Shown: positions 10,077-22,907, counted from the stretch's first letter. The stretch is 64,000 bases of DNA from Limnephilus marmoratus (GCA_917880885.1 OU862916.1:46474831-46538830); one strand, 5' to 3'. The notes: a model not told the origin generated them from the sequence alone. Program-made: numbers and translations.

Positions 10077-12155
10077 TCCGCCCTCTCCTTATGACACGTC
10101 TTCCGCCCATCGGCCGCCCTGGGGACGCAAGTCAAGACGAACATACTCATATTAAATTACGCGTCTTCCTAGAACCAAGTAATCCAAGCCGACAATTTAA
10201 GATAATTAATGTGATTCTTGTGCTTTTCGTACGGAAGCTTAAAGTTAAAAATAAAAACAATTCTACCCTAACCATTCTTAATAAAAACTGTCCCATGCCA
10301 TGATAAACCTTACTTTCCTTATGTCATCATAGATCATTACAACAGAATCTGGTATAAATAACAAAACTTGCCAATTGAATGAAATTTCCAAAGTTGTTGT
10401 GTGTGCTGGACGGTTTCATGCCAACTCAGAATCATCTCAATATATATAATCATAACCTAACCTAACGTTACCTATTTAAGTATTTTTTTCATTACGTTTA
10501 ATGACTTTTCAAAGGAGGTGTTTTATTCTGAGTTGCCCGGTCACCACACTGGAATATCAGTGACAATGACTGAAAATTGCCGGTTTCTTTTTGAGGGTAT
10601 CTTGGGTAAGTATTTGCAAATGAAGCACGAATTTCATGAATGTCGTCGAATAACTGCCTGATCTTCTGCCTGAAAAAAATATACCTTGTCTACACTTGTT
10701 TACAGGGTTAATCTTTCTTCTAGAGATTTTTGTATTAACAGATTACTTTGTAAAATTACACCACTCGCGTACGTTGATCAAAAATTATAAAAGATGAGTC
10801 ATCATGGAAATATTTGAGAAAAGAAAAAGCATTATTATTTCAATAACATTGTAGGATGCATCTGCTGTCCAATACATGTGTCATTGTTATGTTGTACGTA
10901 ATAAAAACGGTTAGTAAAAAAGGGGTGAATGGACTGAAAAGTGATAAAAAGTCCTAATTCGACTAAGAAGTTCATTGTAAGTTATTAAGCGACTATTTCA
11001 TTGCAAATTAGAGCACAAATTTCGACAAAAAATATATATTAAGGTTGCAAATTTTATCATTCAATTATATACTTCATTTTCAAATTTTTGCGAAATGCAG
11101 CTTAAAGCCTTCGTTGAAATCGTGAATTTTGTAATAATTTTTCATGCATTTGATGGCCAATATGAAGGAAGACAAAGATGGGTGTCTTATTTCTAAAACA
11201 ATTACAATGGTAAGGGCGTACGTTTTGAAGAAGAGGGATCCGAAAAGCTAAAAAGAGAGAGCTCCGAAATGAATGAAGGTATGCAAAATAACATTAATTT
11301 CTTGGACCCATGCCATGAAGCAACAAGTGATACAAACCGAAACAGCTCACGAAACGGGTAAAGGCCAAAGGGGTTGTAGGATTTAAGACATTGTGGATGA
11401 GGAACATCCGCTAGTGAACAAGTGTCCATTGTTCGTAACTTGAAGTAGGTCTTCTGGTTGACCTGGGATGGAGAAGTTTTTTCAGGACGATGACATTGTT
11501 TAAAAGATACAGCACCCGAAAATAAGAAAAAAAATAATGTCACCTGAAAGCATGCTTGCACAGTTGGAATAATCTCTAAAAAGGACAGTTGTAAAGGTGT
11601 GAAATTAGTCGCTGATAAAGATGTGAACATTCCTACAGCTGAAATCGAATGTATAATTAAATTAAAACTTAATTTCTACAAAAAATATGATATATTGTTC
11701 ATGAAACCAACATGCAATTTGAGGAAAACACAACCACTCTATTACAAAATCTGCTGCCATGTTTGATTTACTGCTTAGAGTATGGATGTTGTTATTAGAT
11801 CCATTTTATACATTAATGCAGTGTTATGAAACATAATTTATGTGAAAGCTTAATAAACATCAATACAAACATAATCACTCTAGAAGAAGAAATAAAAGTT
11901 TCATCTCAAAATAAGCCGAAAACGCAGAACTCGTTACTATTTAGGGCGGTGAAGATCTTCCAAGAAACACTGACCAATACAAAAGAAGGGGAAAATATGT
12001 TTAAGTTTTTTTTTTTTAATAGTTTTTTTGCTGTGTGTGTTTTAGGTTTAAAGAGTGACAAAATTTGTGAAGTGTAATTTTGAAATACGTAACTTGAAAT
12101 ACTGTACTTATTTTGTAACTACATTTCTTCACATTATGTGCGGTGTGTGTTTTTG
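10077..12155. other. No gene recognised
   Basis: A more GC-rich stretch (10077-10200) of unknown origin, then AT-rich DNA. Short CCTAA units occur at 10449-10470, and an 11-bp inverted repeat (CAACTCAGAAT) is near 10424 and 10528. Short open frames here have no recognisable content. Confidence 0.6.
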
Positions 12156-12440
12156 AAGAGAAACTTCTATAGCCCCGGTATGATTTGAATTTCGGATGAA
12201 ACGGAAATGACGATTACTGCACCTGCGATGCATCAAATGCGCTCAATGACCGCTTTGATTATGTTGTCACTTTTAAAGGCTTCAATTGGTTGATATATGA
12301 AACGTAAATTCCTCCGGTTTGCCCTCATTGGTCGCTTTGAATATGACCTCACTTTTCAAGTAATGGTTGAGATTGTTTTGGTAATTTTTCGCTTCTACCG
12401 CGTCTAAACTGCACTCGATTTATTTCAAAATATTAGCGCG
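12156..12440 (+). repeat. Dispersed repeat, copy 1 (pairs with 35815-36090)
   Basis: Shares blocks with 35815-36090 in the same order: ACTTCTATAGC, CGGATGAAACGGAAATG, CTTTGATTATG, GGTTGAGATTGTT and CGCTTCTACCGCGT, ending in GAACTGCACCCGAT or its equivalent. Copy 1 has an internal partial duplication of the CTTTGAATATGACCTCACTTTTC part. Element class unknown. Confidence 0.7.
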
Positions 12441-12488
12441 TATATTATGTAACCACTGTACATAACATTTATTATTTTAATGCATATA

Positions 12489-12826
12489 TTTTTTTTACAT
12501 GATCTCCACACAGGAGGCTCAGAGGAAAAAAAATTCCCTCAGGGCCTGTGTCATCTTTGTGGATGCTGTGTGGAAGGTTTTTTAAGGAAAGGAAGGAGAA
12601 AAGAGTTCTGGGAAGGAAAAGGGTTTAAGGGTTGGGTAGGAATCTGGGGTTCTGTGTGTCCTGGTCATCCGCCTCCAAGACCTAGAGAAACCTCGCCCCA
12701 CGAACTCGGGCACCCCTGCTAAATCACCAAACGTAGCGAACCACTTGGGGCGACCTATGGCAGAGGTGTTGGTTACCCAATAAAGATTCCCGGAGTGGCG
12801 GTACCCATTCCCGCCTCCCAAATTGA
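12489..12826 (-). mobile_element. Hairpin-ended repeat (HT family), full copy
   Basis: Poly(A) tail on the minus strand (T-run 12489-12496), then the hairpin with outer arms CTCCACACAG and CTGTGTGGA and inner arms around GGCCCTGAGG. The body reaches AATTTGGGAGGCGGGAATG at 12826. Subfamily A (body with ATCCGCCTCCAAGACC). Confidence 0.85.
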
Positions 12827-13798
12827 ATAAATGGATATTGTAAAATGTAGACTTATTATTGTGCTTATATTGATGCCCTACCAGATATTAGAGCCCAATC
12901 AGGTTATATGACCGTCACCATAAATTCAAAGTAAATTTTTAAAAGTGGGTACTCTTAATAGACTTTTCCATACAGAATTTGTATTTTTAGGGGATAGTAA
13001 TCAAGATATAATTTATAGTTTCCTATCAACATAATAATACTATGTGACTGAAATGAATAAGATAATCCAATTTTGCCCGAGAGCACTTTACGCTGCGGAA
13101 AACTTTGTTGATAAAGATGTTTCATTACTGGAGATTAATTTCCACGTCACAGTGAGAAAGAAATCTTACACGGCGGAGGTTTCTTCACTTTAAAATTTTG
13201 AATTTTTCAGTATTTTTTTGTTCCTCATTTCTAAAAAGCCCCACTTTACAGACTGTAATATTAATCATTTCAAGAGTTTGAAAGGGAAGTCACTTTTTCT
13301 TAATTAACTAACTATACTTATTGTTTTTCTTCAATATAGTTTCTATTACCTGTTTACGGTTTATCTACAGTTTTTTCTAAGAACCTTACTAGTTATCCAG
13401 CTTGTTAATAGTGAACATCAAACAGTATTATTAATAGCCTTGCAACTGCGTACACACTTTGTTCACAAATAGATACAAACGGAAGTGCTGCCATCTATTT
13501 TCTTTATTTAATAGTCTTACGTTGGCGGGCTGAATTTAAGAAACCGACTTCGAATGCATGTCTGCCGCCGCGCCGTACCCGCTGCACCATATAAACATCC
13601 GTTTACATGAAATGTCGAGTTTCGAATTCAAGAATTCGTCAAAAGATGTCGGAACTTCCGTCAGCAGCTCGCGTGGGGATGTTTTTCCCCTAGGTATAAG
13701 TTCTACGAATTTTTGAATTTGAGTACCTCTTCGGATATGGAAAGATTAACGGTTATACTTAGATGTGTTACTTATTTGCGAAAAATAGTATCAAGCGG
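12827..13798. other. No gene recognised
   Basis: AT-rich DNA. 13440-13700 is richer in GC and CpG (CCGCCGCGCCGTACCCGC near 13566) than its surroundings, without an open frame that I recognise. Confidence 0.6.
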
Positions 13799-14113
13799 CT
13801 ATATATTACATATGACGTCATTGCCTATCCAGGTTACTTTGCTCTGTTTATTAGTGATTAGCTATTACTGGATGACAGTGGATCCGAGGAAGGGTCAATT
13901 TTTGGAATCAGTTCTTATTGAATTTATAAAATGGTCACCATTGTTGTAATCACGCGACTATATATTACATATGACGTCATGGCCTATCTCGGTTACTTTG
14001 ACCCGGTGACTTTGTCCCGGTGACTAGCTATCACTGGATGACGGTGGATCCAACGAACGCGCTATTTTTGGAACCAGTTTCTACTAGATTTATAAAATGG
14101 TCACCAATAGTAA
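13799..14113 (+). repeat. Two-copy tandem repeat, period 159 bp
   Basis: CTATATATTACATATGACG begins both units (13799 and 13958), and both carry CTGGATGAC, GTGGATCC and TTTATAAAATGGTCACCA in the same order. The second unit contains an extra CCGGTGACTTTGTCC segment. Confidence 0.85.
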
Positions 14114-14207
14114 CTCGAGAAGGCCAACCAAAAATCGCACCCAGGGCCTAGTATATATAAATGTATTAGTCAAAGTTTATTACACCTAAATCACATTTCA
14201 TTGGATG

Positions 14208-14790
14208 TTGGTACCTAGTATTCATCCTTGTACCTTTTTCCAAAAGTGTTATTCCTACCCACTCATATTCTTTACCCTACCTTCCTTGTGCTGACTTTTT
14301 TTTACATTAACTCCACACAGGAAAATAATTTCCCTCAGATTGCCTATGTTATCTGAGATTCTGTGTGGTGGGTCTTTTTAAAGAGAGGAGAGAATGTATA
14401 ATGGTCTTAAAGAGACTTCTTAGAAGAAGGACACACAGAGGCCGGCAAATCGTTTCACAGCCAAGCTGTTGAACACAAGAACGAGTCGAGGAAGCAACCC
14501 GTTCTCACGTGACAAATGTCAACCGTGTACATACGTTGGGCACGTTTTGACTAAATACAACCATTTGCCATCGTGTTCAGTTGAAAATTAATAATCGTCC
14601 TGTCAACACATATTATGAGTGTTGATTACGGAGCCCTTGTTCGGCCTTGTCGAAACAGATAAAACCAATCATGAGCTCGCGAGTTTTGTGGTGAATGTGA
14701 TGAACCTCCGGTATTTAGATAAGCGAGGGAAGAAAACTGGGGTAAGTCGGCATTCCTTGATTACCCCATTCCTTCCGCTTTGCTGGTATG
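14208..14790 (+). mobile_element. GTTGGTACC-family element, interrupted copy
   Basis: Starts GTTGGTACCTAG and contains CCTGTCAACACATA and GGGGTAAGTCGGCATTCCT, as does the complete copy at 41013-41419; its middle part (GAGGCCGG, CCCGTTCTCACGTGACAAA) matches 23880-24078 on the other strand. An HT repeat has inserted at about 14296. It lacks the CCCCAAC end seen in the complete copy. Confidence 0.7.
14296..14394 (-). mobile_element. HT family, short copy
   Basis: T-run 14296-14303, then ACATTAACTCCACACAGG and the hairpin with its closing arm TCTGTGTGG. It stops shortly after the hairpin, so only the tail end of the family is present. Confidence 0.75.
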
Positions 14791-17189
14791 TCTTTTAAGT
14801 CCTCAGCATTGGCAGAAGTCATATTACGGGAATTAAATAACAAAATAATACTTAAATGCTTCTCTGTCGGTACGATTATTCAAACCCACAAAGTATGTCG
14901 CAAACTAATAACGCACACTAAAAAAAATAGTAAAAAAATATTATTAAAATTACAAACCGATAAACAATATCAACTAACTTTTATTCCCAAACTTTAGGAA
15001 CGTGACATGCTTATTAATTTTTCATGAGATTTATGAAACCAAAAAAAAAATCTCATTGCCAAACGTAACTTAATAATTTTTTTTCGGATCGTTCAGCCAC
15101 TGAAAAGATGAAACCGACAGAAGTGTTACGTGGGCAGTTCTATGTGTCCGTACGGTCAATTTTTATCTAATTTTGAGAAATATTGATCAAACATTTTCAT
15201 TGGCGCCAATCAATTTTATTGCCCTAGTCCAGTGGTCTGAATTTGCAGCTCTTCAGATATCAATTGCACCTTTACTCAACCAGCCTTATAAGATGAAGGA
15301 AAATTAATCCGCTACAGGAATTTTTTTTTTGCATTCCGAACACAAAACTGTTTTTAATTTAATAAGGATTCCATGCGCGAATCTATTTGCAGAATCATTT
15401 AAATGGGCAGAAGTGTGACATTACAGTAAGAATGTAGATAACACAAAGCCAATCGTATTTACCGTTCCACCACACCACAGTACGATTACAACCTCTCCAC
15501 CCCGTTATAACATGGCTCTCTGGTACGAGTATATCAGTAATCCTGTTTCTTTGACAAATTGGCTCTTCTCACTTGACAATGAAACTGCCGATACTTGCCC
15601 TAGTCTAATCGAATTTTCTTTGAAATCAGTGCAGATCACACCTCTGGTGTTTAATGGTTCACACTGACAACAATAAAGTCACATTAAAAATGTGACGGCA
15701 AAAACTCGTGGAGTGGTAACTCATAAGTTGTGAAATAACATTAAATTCTAGAAAGTGCAGCTTTTCCATTCCAACAACGTCACCGAAGTCTATTCTTAAA
15801 TAAACACAATTACGGTTTTCTGGAATACTCCGAAGCTTTTGCCGACAGCTTGTCAATTCCGGTAACAGGGGTGTTTTGTGGTTTGTCGGGGGTATTACGC
15901 TACACCCATTACTGTGACGCACTAACATCGGAAGCATCTATTTTAGAAATAACATTTTTATTAAATGATGCCATAAGTTTATTCTACATAATACGTCTTA
16001 CATATTATGTAACGTCAATAACTAAATGTAATCACACAATTGCTTAAGTATGTGTAATAGTGTATGTAAATAGTATGTATATATTCTGAGCATAGATAGA
16101 ATAATTATTTACGTCTAAAAATATTTTAATTTATAATTGTTTTTATAATTAATTTAATTTGTATTTTTATTTATTTCTACGATATGTGCATGAATGTTTT
16201 AAAAAGTTTTGAATCTCTTAATTAGCACGTAGCATTTATGTTCGAAGTAGCGGTAGGTGCCTAATTGAAGATTAAATTCAAACACTTGTTTTTAACTTAG
16301 TGGGGACTTTGTCAATCTCAAAGGCTGTATCGTGTATTAATGGAGATGAATTCGAAGGGTAAAGTTTTAATCCACCCCCGCGATGTCGGGTAAGTGAAAA
16401 TATGAATCAACTTCGCAAGAGATAATATAAAAAGTAGCGGGTTGCTGAATACAATTATTACGAAATTTATTTTCTGTGAAACGCCCTTACTTTGCTGTTA
16501 TTCGGTGAAAGGAGAACGAACAAAGACCATGAATTGTGTTTTTCGAACTTTTCCTTTCTGTTGTGTCGGAACTTTTGCAATAAAAATATTAGTGGAGTAA
16601 AGTCAAATCTAAATTAATAATTCCGTCGGATCTGGAATCCGCAGAATGCCAATGATTAAAAGAGTAAAGGCGTTTCAAACTGATTTGTTGGACAACTAAG
16701 ATAATCAGTTGAAATTTTGGACAAGAAACAAATCTTTCAGAAATGTTTCGTAAATTTCTGCGAAGGTTTGGGAAAATTTATTAAATTTCAATAAAATGTT
16801 ACATGATATGAAATAGAAACATGATATTTTACGAAAAAGAAAAAAGTGGGAAATGATTATAGATTTTCACGGTTAAAAGTATTACAGTGATTTATTTATC
16901 ACACGCCCTAATGGGATTTAACATTCTTTGTTTATAAGTCAAGTAACAAAGTACTTGTAAATACTTTAAAACTAAAACAATAAAGAAAATATTGAAAAAA
17001 AAATGCAAACAACAAAAGCATATAATATGAAACAAAATACATTGGTAAAAATGATAAGAAGTCTAACATAAAAAAAAATGTGCAATATAAACAAAATTGC
17101 AGAAATTATCCACGACTATTTGTGTCTAGATGTATAAAAGAATTGGAATAAAAAATGTTTATACTGGTTATTCTTAAGGTGAAATATAT
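14791..17189. other. No gene recognised
   Basis: AT-rich unique-looking DNA without motifs that I can name. Open frames up to about 90 codons occur but have no recognisable content. Confidence 0.6.
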
Positions 17190-17660
17190 CTCCTAGATCG
17201 GAATATATATTTCCGAGATTGTGAAGTCTCGAAATCGGAAATTTTGGTAAGAGAGTGTCCAGGTGTTGTTAAAGTAAAAGGGTAGTAAATGACGGCAAGA
17301 TCTTTTGGGAATATGGATGTTGATTAATTGAAGTAATTCAGGACAGTCAAGTTTGTAAGGCAGTATTTTATGTAATAATATTAAATCTGTGGTAATTCTT
17401 CTTTCTGAAAGTTTTAAAAGGGACATTTTATCCAGTAGGTAATTATAATCAATATTTAGTACAGGAATATGCAATTTATAGTTTATAAACCTCAGGAACT
17501 TATGTAGAATCTTTTAAATGCTGTCGGAATGTATATTATAAAATGGAGACCATAACGTAGAGTTATACTCTAGTTGGCATCTGATAAGGGTTTTATATAA
17601 TATGATAAATGTGTCTAAATTATTGAAGTCTTTTGCAGCTCTCAAAACAAATCCAAGAGT
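17190..17660 (-). pseudogene. Non-LTR reverse transcriptase C-terminal remnant
   Basis: On the minus strand one frame reads LGFVLRAAKDFNN, LYKTLIRCQLEYNSTLWSP and, after one stop codon near 17520, LHKFLRFINYKLHIPVL then LLKLSERRITTDLILLHKIL. This is the region after the YADD box in CR1/Jockey-type reverse transcriptases (compare LFNSLIRSVLEYGSTVWNP in the intact element). It is 5'-truncated at about 17660, and the 3' UTR probably extends to about 17100. It is a different family from the intact copy at 5252-9781. Confidence 0.8.
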
Positions 17661-17937
17661 TTATGGTATTATGTCGTATTACGCTTCCTTCTTGTCTTGC
17701 CAACGATTCGGACAGCATTTCAGTGTTCGTCTTTGCGGCAGATGTGTGATACACACATAGACAAACATCTGATTTGATGTTGGTTGGACACTGTAATGCT
17801 GTACAAAACGTTGGCAGAAGAAAGAGGTGGTGCAACACGGTATAATATCCCAAAAATAAATCACGACTAAATTAAAGTGGATTTTAAAAAAACTTATCAT
17901 TTCATACCATAAGTGATGGCTTTCCATGAAAAAAGGG

Positions 17938-18204
17938 TAACTAACTAACCATCTCACCGTTTCCTCCAGAGGTAGGCAGAGATGACGGACCGCGACATAA
18001 CTCGGTCTTGAGTCTTGACACATACTCTTTGCCTCTTACACATTTATACATCGTCTCATACATATTATTTTATTATTCTGACACTTGTCATGACCCGATT
18101 CACCTATCTGATTCATTTGATAGTCTTCCTCGGGCGTCCCCGCCTTCTTCTACCATTCACATTTGCATCATATATTCTCCTTACACTCCTGTATTCGTGT
18201 TGAA
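17938..18204 (-). pseudogene. RTE-like 3' fragment with GTTAG tail
   Basis: The minus-strand reading ends in the tail GTTAGTTAGTTAC and carries the signature of the copies at 38032 and 40465: GAAGACTATC in place of the GRPRKTW codons, CATGACAAGTGTC, and a decayed SAYP end. Several stops and frameshifts. A Helitron begins exactly at its 5' side (18205). Confidence 0.75.
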
Positions 18205-18393
18205 TCTATTAACATAAAAGAGAGTGTCTGTGGCAGGCGGGTGGGTGGATGATCATGTGTTGTATGCAAATATTTGTTTACACAGATCTACATTTTTACC
18301 CCGAGATTGATGCAATTTTGCACACATTTCCTTTAAAATAAGAGGAAGGAAATTTCGAAAGCCCGGGCAACGCGGTCCGGTGACTACAGCTAG
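18205..18393 (+). mobile_element. Non-autonomous Helitron, 189 bp
   Basis: Begins TCTATTAACATAAAAG, preceded by A, and ends GCCCGGGCAACGCGGTCCGG then ACTACAGCTAG, followed by T. This gives the A-T insertion site, 5' TC, GC-rich hairpin and 3' CTAG of Helitrons. No target duplication, as expected. It has no coding capacity. Confidence 0.72.
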
Positions 18394-18534
18394 TTGTTTT
18401 GTAAAATTCGAAGTTGGAGCGGGCTGCAAATTTTCTTAGCATTTTAATAATGCAAATTGTCTGGTGCAAGGAAAGTTGTAACGAATAAATATGTAAGCGT
18501 AAATAACAAAGATAAGATTCGGACACTTTAGGGT

Positions 18535-18800
18535 AGATACGTACGGCATTTAATTGCCTTATTTAAGTAGACTTTAGGACGCCTTTATAAATACCGTGAC
18601 GATTCACGGTTTTAATGTACCGTGACGGCAAAAACAGGCAATAAACGTGCATTCCTTATCGTTATGATGCTGCAGTTCTTTCTTACACATTAAATAATGG
18701 TGAGCCAGAAGATGAGATACACAAAAAAACGTATGTCGCTTTCTTCCAAAATATAACTTTTTCCTTTGGAAGAAACAGATAAATCTTTTCACGGTTCTGC
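18535..18800 (+). repeat. Inverted-repeat partner, left
   Basis: Reverse-complement match to 19590-19760: GTACCGTGACGGCA, GGCAATAAACGTGC, GATGCTGCAG and a purine-rich segment with GAAGAAACAGAT occur in inverted order in the right copy. It may be the arms of one 1.2-kb element or two opposed copies. Confidence 0.6.
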
Positions 18801-19047
18801 CACGGCAACTGGAATTTCGTTTCACTTTCTTTATACGTTTGAAGAAGATGAATGATAATAATTTTACGTTTCCTTTGGGGGGGGGGTGCAGACATATGTT
18901 CTCCGTTTGTCTCATTTTCGACTGTTACTGTTAGTGTGTAAGAAAAAGCTGCTGCATTATAAGATCAAAAGCAAAATCATCAGCGCATTGACTTTTGACG
19001 TTTTCGAATTTTCGGAATTCATTCACACTCCAGTATAATCCTTGTAA
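18801..19047. other. No gene recognised
   Basis: AT-rich; a G-run of eight lies at 18879-18886. Confidence 0.5.
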
Positions 19048-19140
19048 CTATTTATTTATTGCTTCTTCACAATATAAATACATTTTTAGAGCGTAATTTT
19101 TAAGCTCACTAGGTTTCTCTTGTATCGGGGTTAATAATTT
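19048..19140 (-). mobile_element. LINE 3'-end fragment with AATA tail
   Basis: On the minus strand it runs from ACCCCGATACAAGAG to GTGAAGAAGCAATAAATAAATA. It matches the fragment at 52173-52276, so it is a 5'-truncated non-LTR element of a family not otherwise present in the window. Confidence 0.65.
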
Positions 19141-19589
19141 CATAATTTATTAAAAATAACACGTATATTACAAAGAGAGTACATAAGTTAGCTTAAGTAC
19201 AGCATAATATAGTTTTCATTCCGTTAAAGTACATTTAGGTGTCATTATTTAAATTTAAAAAAATTTAACCTCACTTAGACATGGTTGACAATTTTATATA
19301 GTGTAAAATAATATAAGTATCGAAAGACAATATTGTTACAATATTTCTCACAGAATGGGCCTCTACTAAGCTGTAGGAACGAATGCATTATAATGTAAAT
19401 ATGTGGAGTGACCATGTGTTGAAATTGATTTATTTTATTTTTTTGCAAACGTATCATATTTAATCTGGTATTTTCTTAATCGGTATCCATTTTGAATGCT
19501 GCAAATATGCTGTTAATTAAGAAAATAATATGTGATTCCATACTTTCAAAATTAAACGTCACGGAGCCGTGAGCCGTGAGCAAGAAATG

Positions 19590-19760
19590 ATGATTTTTTG
19601 CTTTGGAGGAAGCAGATCTACGTAGGTATGTTCTGTATCTCATCTTTTAAAAGAGCTGCATCATTATTGTGATAAAGAACGTACATTTATTGCCTTTTTT
19701 ATGCCGTCACGGTACCGTAACCGAGAATCGTTTTAAAAACGCTCATTGAAGTATTGTGAA
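19590..19760 (-). repeat. Inverted-repeat partner, right
   Basis: Counterpart of 18535-18800: GAGCTGCATCATTA, TTTATTGCC and GCCGTCACGGTACCGT are in reversed orientation relative to the left copy. The match is diverged with small gaps. Confidence 0.6.
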
Positions 19761-20766
19761 AAGAATAAAATATGACCAACAAATGAATAACAAAAGAAAT
19801 AGGGAAGTTACAGTAAGAAAATAACGAATTCAATAAATTAATCCAATCGTGTCAACACAATCTCACTATCCCAAGAGGAAATATCGTAATGTAATTTAGT
19901 CAATAAAATACAATTAATTATGGTGGTTTAATGAAAACGTGAACCGACGATAAATTGATTGGGAAACTGAATCAATATAAAATAAATATCAGAACTATTG
20001 GTGCTTTCAGCAAAAGCTTATGTCCTTTGCCTACCCTTTCGGGAATTAGAGGGACTCAGGCTATTGATCAATCTATAACTGCCCACAAAGGATTTTGCTT
20101 AATTAATATAACTCTAAATAATTTTGACGAGGGTTTCCATTTTAAGCCGGAAAATCTCTTTTCTAATTAGAAATGTGACATTTTTAAGGGAATGTTAAAG
20201 CAGCGCGTTAAGACAAAATGTATTAATTAAAAGAGGTAATCAAGATTAGCTTGGATTAAATTTTAATTTAAAAAACGATTATTTTAATGGTACCGCCGGA
20301 TTTAAAAAATAAATAATTAGACGTAGTTAATTTATCTAATTTCTGTTTTAAAATTCATTTTCAAAAGACGCCCTTTCTTAGTAGCATTAATTTTTTCATC
20401 AGTAAATTAGTTAAAAAGACTACTGGTAATAAATTGACTTTAAAATAGATAATTTAAGATTAATAATTGATTTCTCCTGACAATGGCCACACAAAAGACA
20501 TACTCAATAGACTAATCGGCGTTTGTGTGCCGATTGACCAGGTCATTGCGTTTTGCGTTCTTCTGTTCCGAGAACCTTGGTTGGTCAGGCGATTAATTTC
20601 TTCCGCTGTTTTTTCGTATAATTTTTAACTTTATGGGGATAAGAATAATTGCAACGATAAATCAACTAAGCAAGAATTTGAACCTATAAACAATATTTAA
20701 CCGAATAATTTATAATTGCACAAGAGATTTTTTATCAGAAGGTGGGGAAGCGAACACTGGAGCAAT
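19761..20766. other. No gene recognised
   Basis: AT-rich DNA with many TTAAT and AATTA runs; nothing recognisable. Confidence 0.6.
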
Positions 20767-21104
20767 TCAATTTGGGAGGCGGGAATGGGTACCGCCACCC
20801 CGGGAACCTTTATTGAATAACCAACACCTCTGCCATAGGTCACCCCAAGTGGATTGCTACGTTTGGTGATTTAGCAGGGGTGCCCAGGTTCATGGGGTGA
20901 GGTTTGTCTAGGTCTTGGAGGCGGATGACCAAGACACACTGAACCCCAGATTCCTGCCCACCCCTTAAACCCTTTTCCTTCCCAGAACTCTCCTCTCCTT
21001 CCTTTCCTTAAAAAACCCTCCACACGCATCCCCAAAGATGACATAGGCCCTGAGGAAAATTGTTTTCCTCAGGGCCTCCTGTGTGAGGCCCTGAGGAAAA
21101 CTTC
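20767..21104 (+). mobile_element. HT family, nearly full copy, subfamily A
   Basis: Begins AATTTGGGAGGCGGGAATGG and follows the family consensus through GCCATAGGTCACCCC, TTTAGCAGGGGTGCCC and CCCTTAAACCC to the hairpin. The closing arm is damaged: after CCTCCTGTGTG the inner arm GAGGCCCTGAGGAAAA is repeated, and no poly(A) tail follows. Confidence 0.85.
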
Positions 21105-22365
21105 AGGAAAAATTCGCGAGCAGTTGAATCGACGGCAATCGGAAACAGAATGATTCGCTTTTTAGCATGGGCTGTCGCATTGCTTATGATAGAATGCCCT
21201 GTTATTGGTGTACAAGCAGCCAATAGAAGGTGATCTGTCGTGAAAGTGCCGCATCATTTACTTACAACAACTTAAAGTATGTGAACGTGTGTCAATTAAA
21301 TAAGATTAAACCCTTGTTTAGTGCTAACATCTGCATACATAGTCAAGCAATTCCCAAATTTCCTTCTTCTCTTCACTTTTTCTTTATTCTTATCCACACC
21401 TTCATTCTAATAAACCCCAACTGAGAAGACTGTTGTCTCAAGTATTCCAGGGTAGTTAGAATCCTGTACGTGACAACCTACAATTAAAATAACATAAAAT
21501 AAAACCATGCCTTGAAGCCAAAATACCACAATTTTTTAACATCCACCGATTTAATAAGTGATTTTATATTCATAAATATTCTGTATATTATATAGCCAAT
21601 CAGAATAAACCACATGAAAATGTTTCATGAAAATCAGCATTTTAAAACTTTTTTCTTTTATAAAACTCTTAAGGTTTTAAAAGTTTCTTAAGAAGATAAT
21701 CAAATAAAATCATTTTGAAGGGTTTGGTTTCGAAAAGAACGCGCTTTAATGTACAAGTAAGGCCAAGAGCGTTATATCCCCCGGCACGAAAGCCATCGCA
21801 GCTGGAAAATTGCTTATTAAAATTATCATTAAAAGTTATGATATTATTAGGAGCGTATCAGTTCGGAGCTTCAGGGAACTCAGCGAGGATGTTCAAACTT
21901 CGGAATAACCTAAATTCACAAAGAATCTTCTCCAAGAGAACTACCCAAAGATAAGGAGTGAATTTTGGTGGAGAGGACTTGGAAATCGGAATGAATATTG
22001 TTGTTCACTTTGTCACGATGATGAAATAATTGTAATTAATGATACAGAGTATTAAAAAAACACTAGAACACAAATCCTGCCAATTGCACTACAAAGGCCT
22101 GAAAAAAGATGGCTGCAAAAAGTATGCAAATTAATTTTAAATAATATTTGTAAATCAAATTGAAATAATACGAACTTAATAAGGTGTCCCTTTCAACAGC
22201 TTAATTATTGATGTTAACTATTTACCCATAGAGTAATTGATATTCTAGGAATCGCCCTGGTTAAAGATTTCAGTTACGTGTCCTGAAATGTGTCTTGAAT
22301 ATCTATGATATATTAATGTGTCTTGAAATGGCTTTCTTAGTTTTCATTGACCATATATGATTAGC
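21105..22365. other. No gene recognised
   Basis: AT-rich DNA. Open frames near 21230 and 21715 are short and have no recognisable motifs. Confidence 0.6.
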
Positions 22366-22658
22366 CGGTTCCATGACAGTTGGTCCGGCGACAGTTAGTC
22401 CGGCGACAGTTAGTCCGGCAACAGTTGGTCCGGCGACAGTTGGTCCGGCCGAAAGTTCGTCCGGTCGACATTTGGTCCGGCGACAGTTGGTCCGGTGACA
22501 GTTAGTCCGGCGACAGTTGGTCCGGCAACAGTTGGTCCGGCAACAGTTGGTCCGGCGACAGTTGGTCCGGCGACAGTTGGTCCGGTGACAGTTGGTGCGG
22601 CCGAAAGTTCGTCCAGTCGACATTTGGTCCGGCGACAATTGGTCCGGCCGAAAGTTTA
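22366..22658 (-). repeat. 15-bp minisatellite, about 18 units
   Basis: Degenerate units of GACAGTTGGTCCGGC. A variant pair (CCGAAAGTTCGTCC then TCGACATTTGGTCC) recurs at 22449 and 22601, giving a 152-bp higher-order period. Open frames across it are a by-product of a unit length divisible by three. Confidence 0.92.
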
Positions 22659-22907
22659 GAAGATGTTGTCTTCAAGTAAGTATGCAAAGAGAATATACGG
22701 CCGTATAACCAAAGTCGATATACTTATATCTGAAGGCATCTTGAGTGAAAATCCGCTGTAAAAATATTTTTACTAATAATTTCGACTCTCCGAAGTAGCA
22801 TGCGGCAGTCACAAAATACGACATACTTATACGTGCAGTCGGTTTAGCAAAAAAACGCTAAAGATTCTACTTGCATATAATATAACTTTTATATATGAAT
22901 ATAACAC

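Noticed and set aside
11202..11700. Plus-strand phrases near 11207 (MVRAYVLKKRDP) reminiscent of pogo-type transposase starts
   Set aside because: Many stops, and the similarity is limited to a dozen residues; too weak to call.
12480..12821. Proline/glycine-rich short frames in HT copies (also near 24190 and 52667)
   Set aside because: The same peptide appears wherever the repeat occurs; explained by repeat composition.
17620..18023. Minus-strand frames of 77 and 114 codons between the LINE and RTE remnants
   Set aside because: They cross element junctions and carry no recognised motif.
22303..22687. Repetitive frames in the 15-bp minisatellite
   Set aside because: Unit length divisible by three; artefact.
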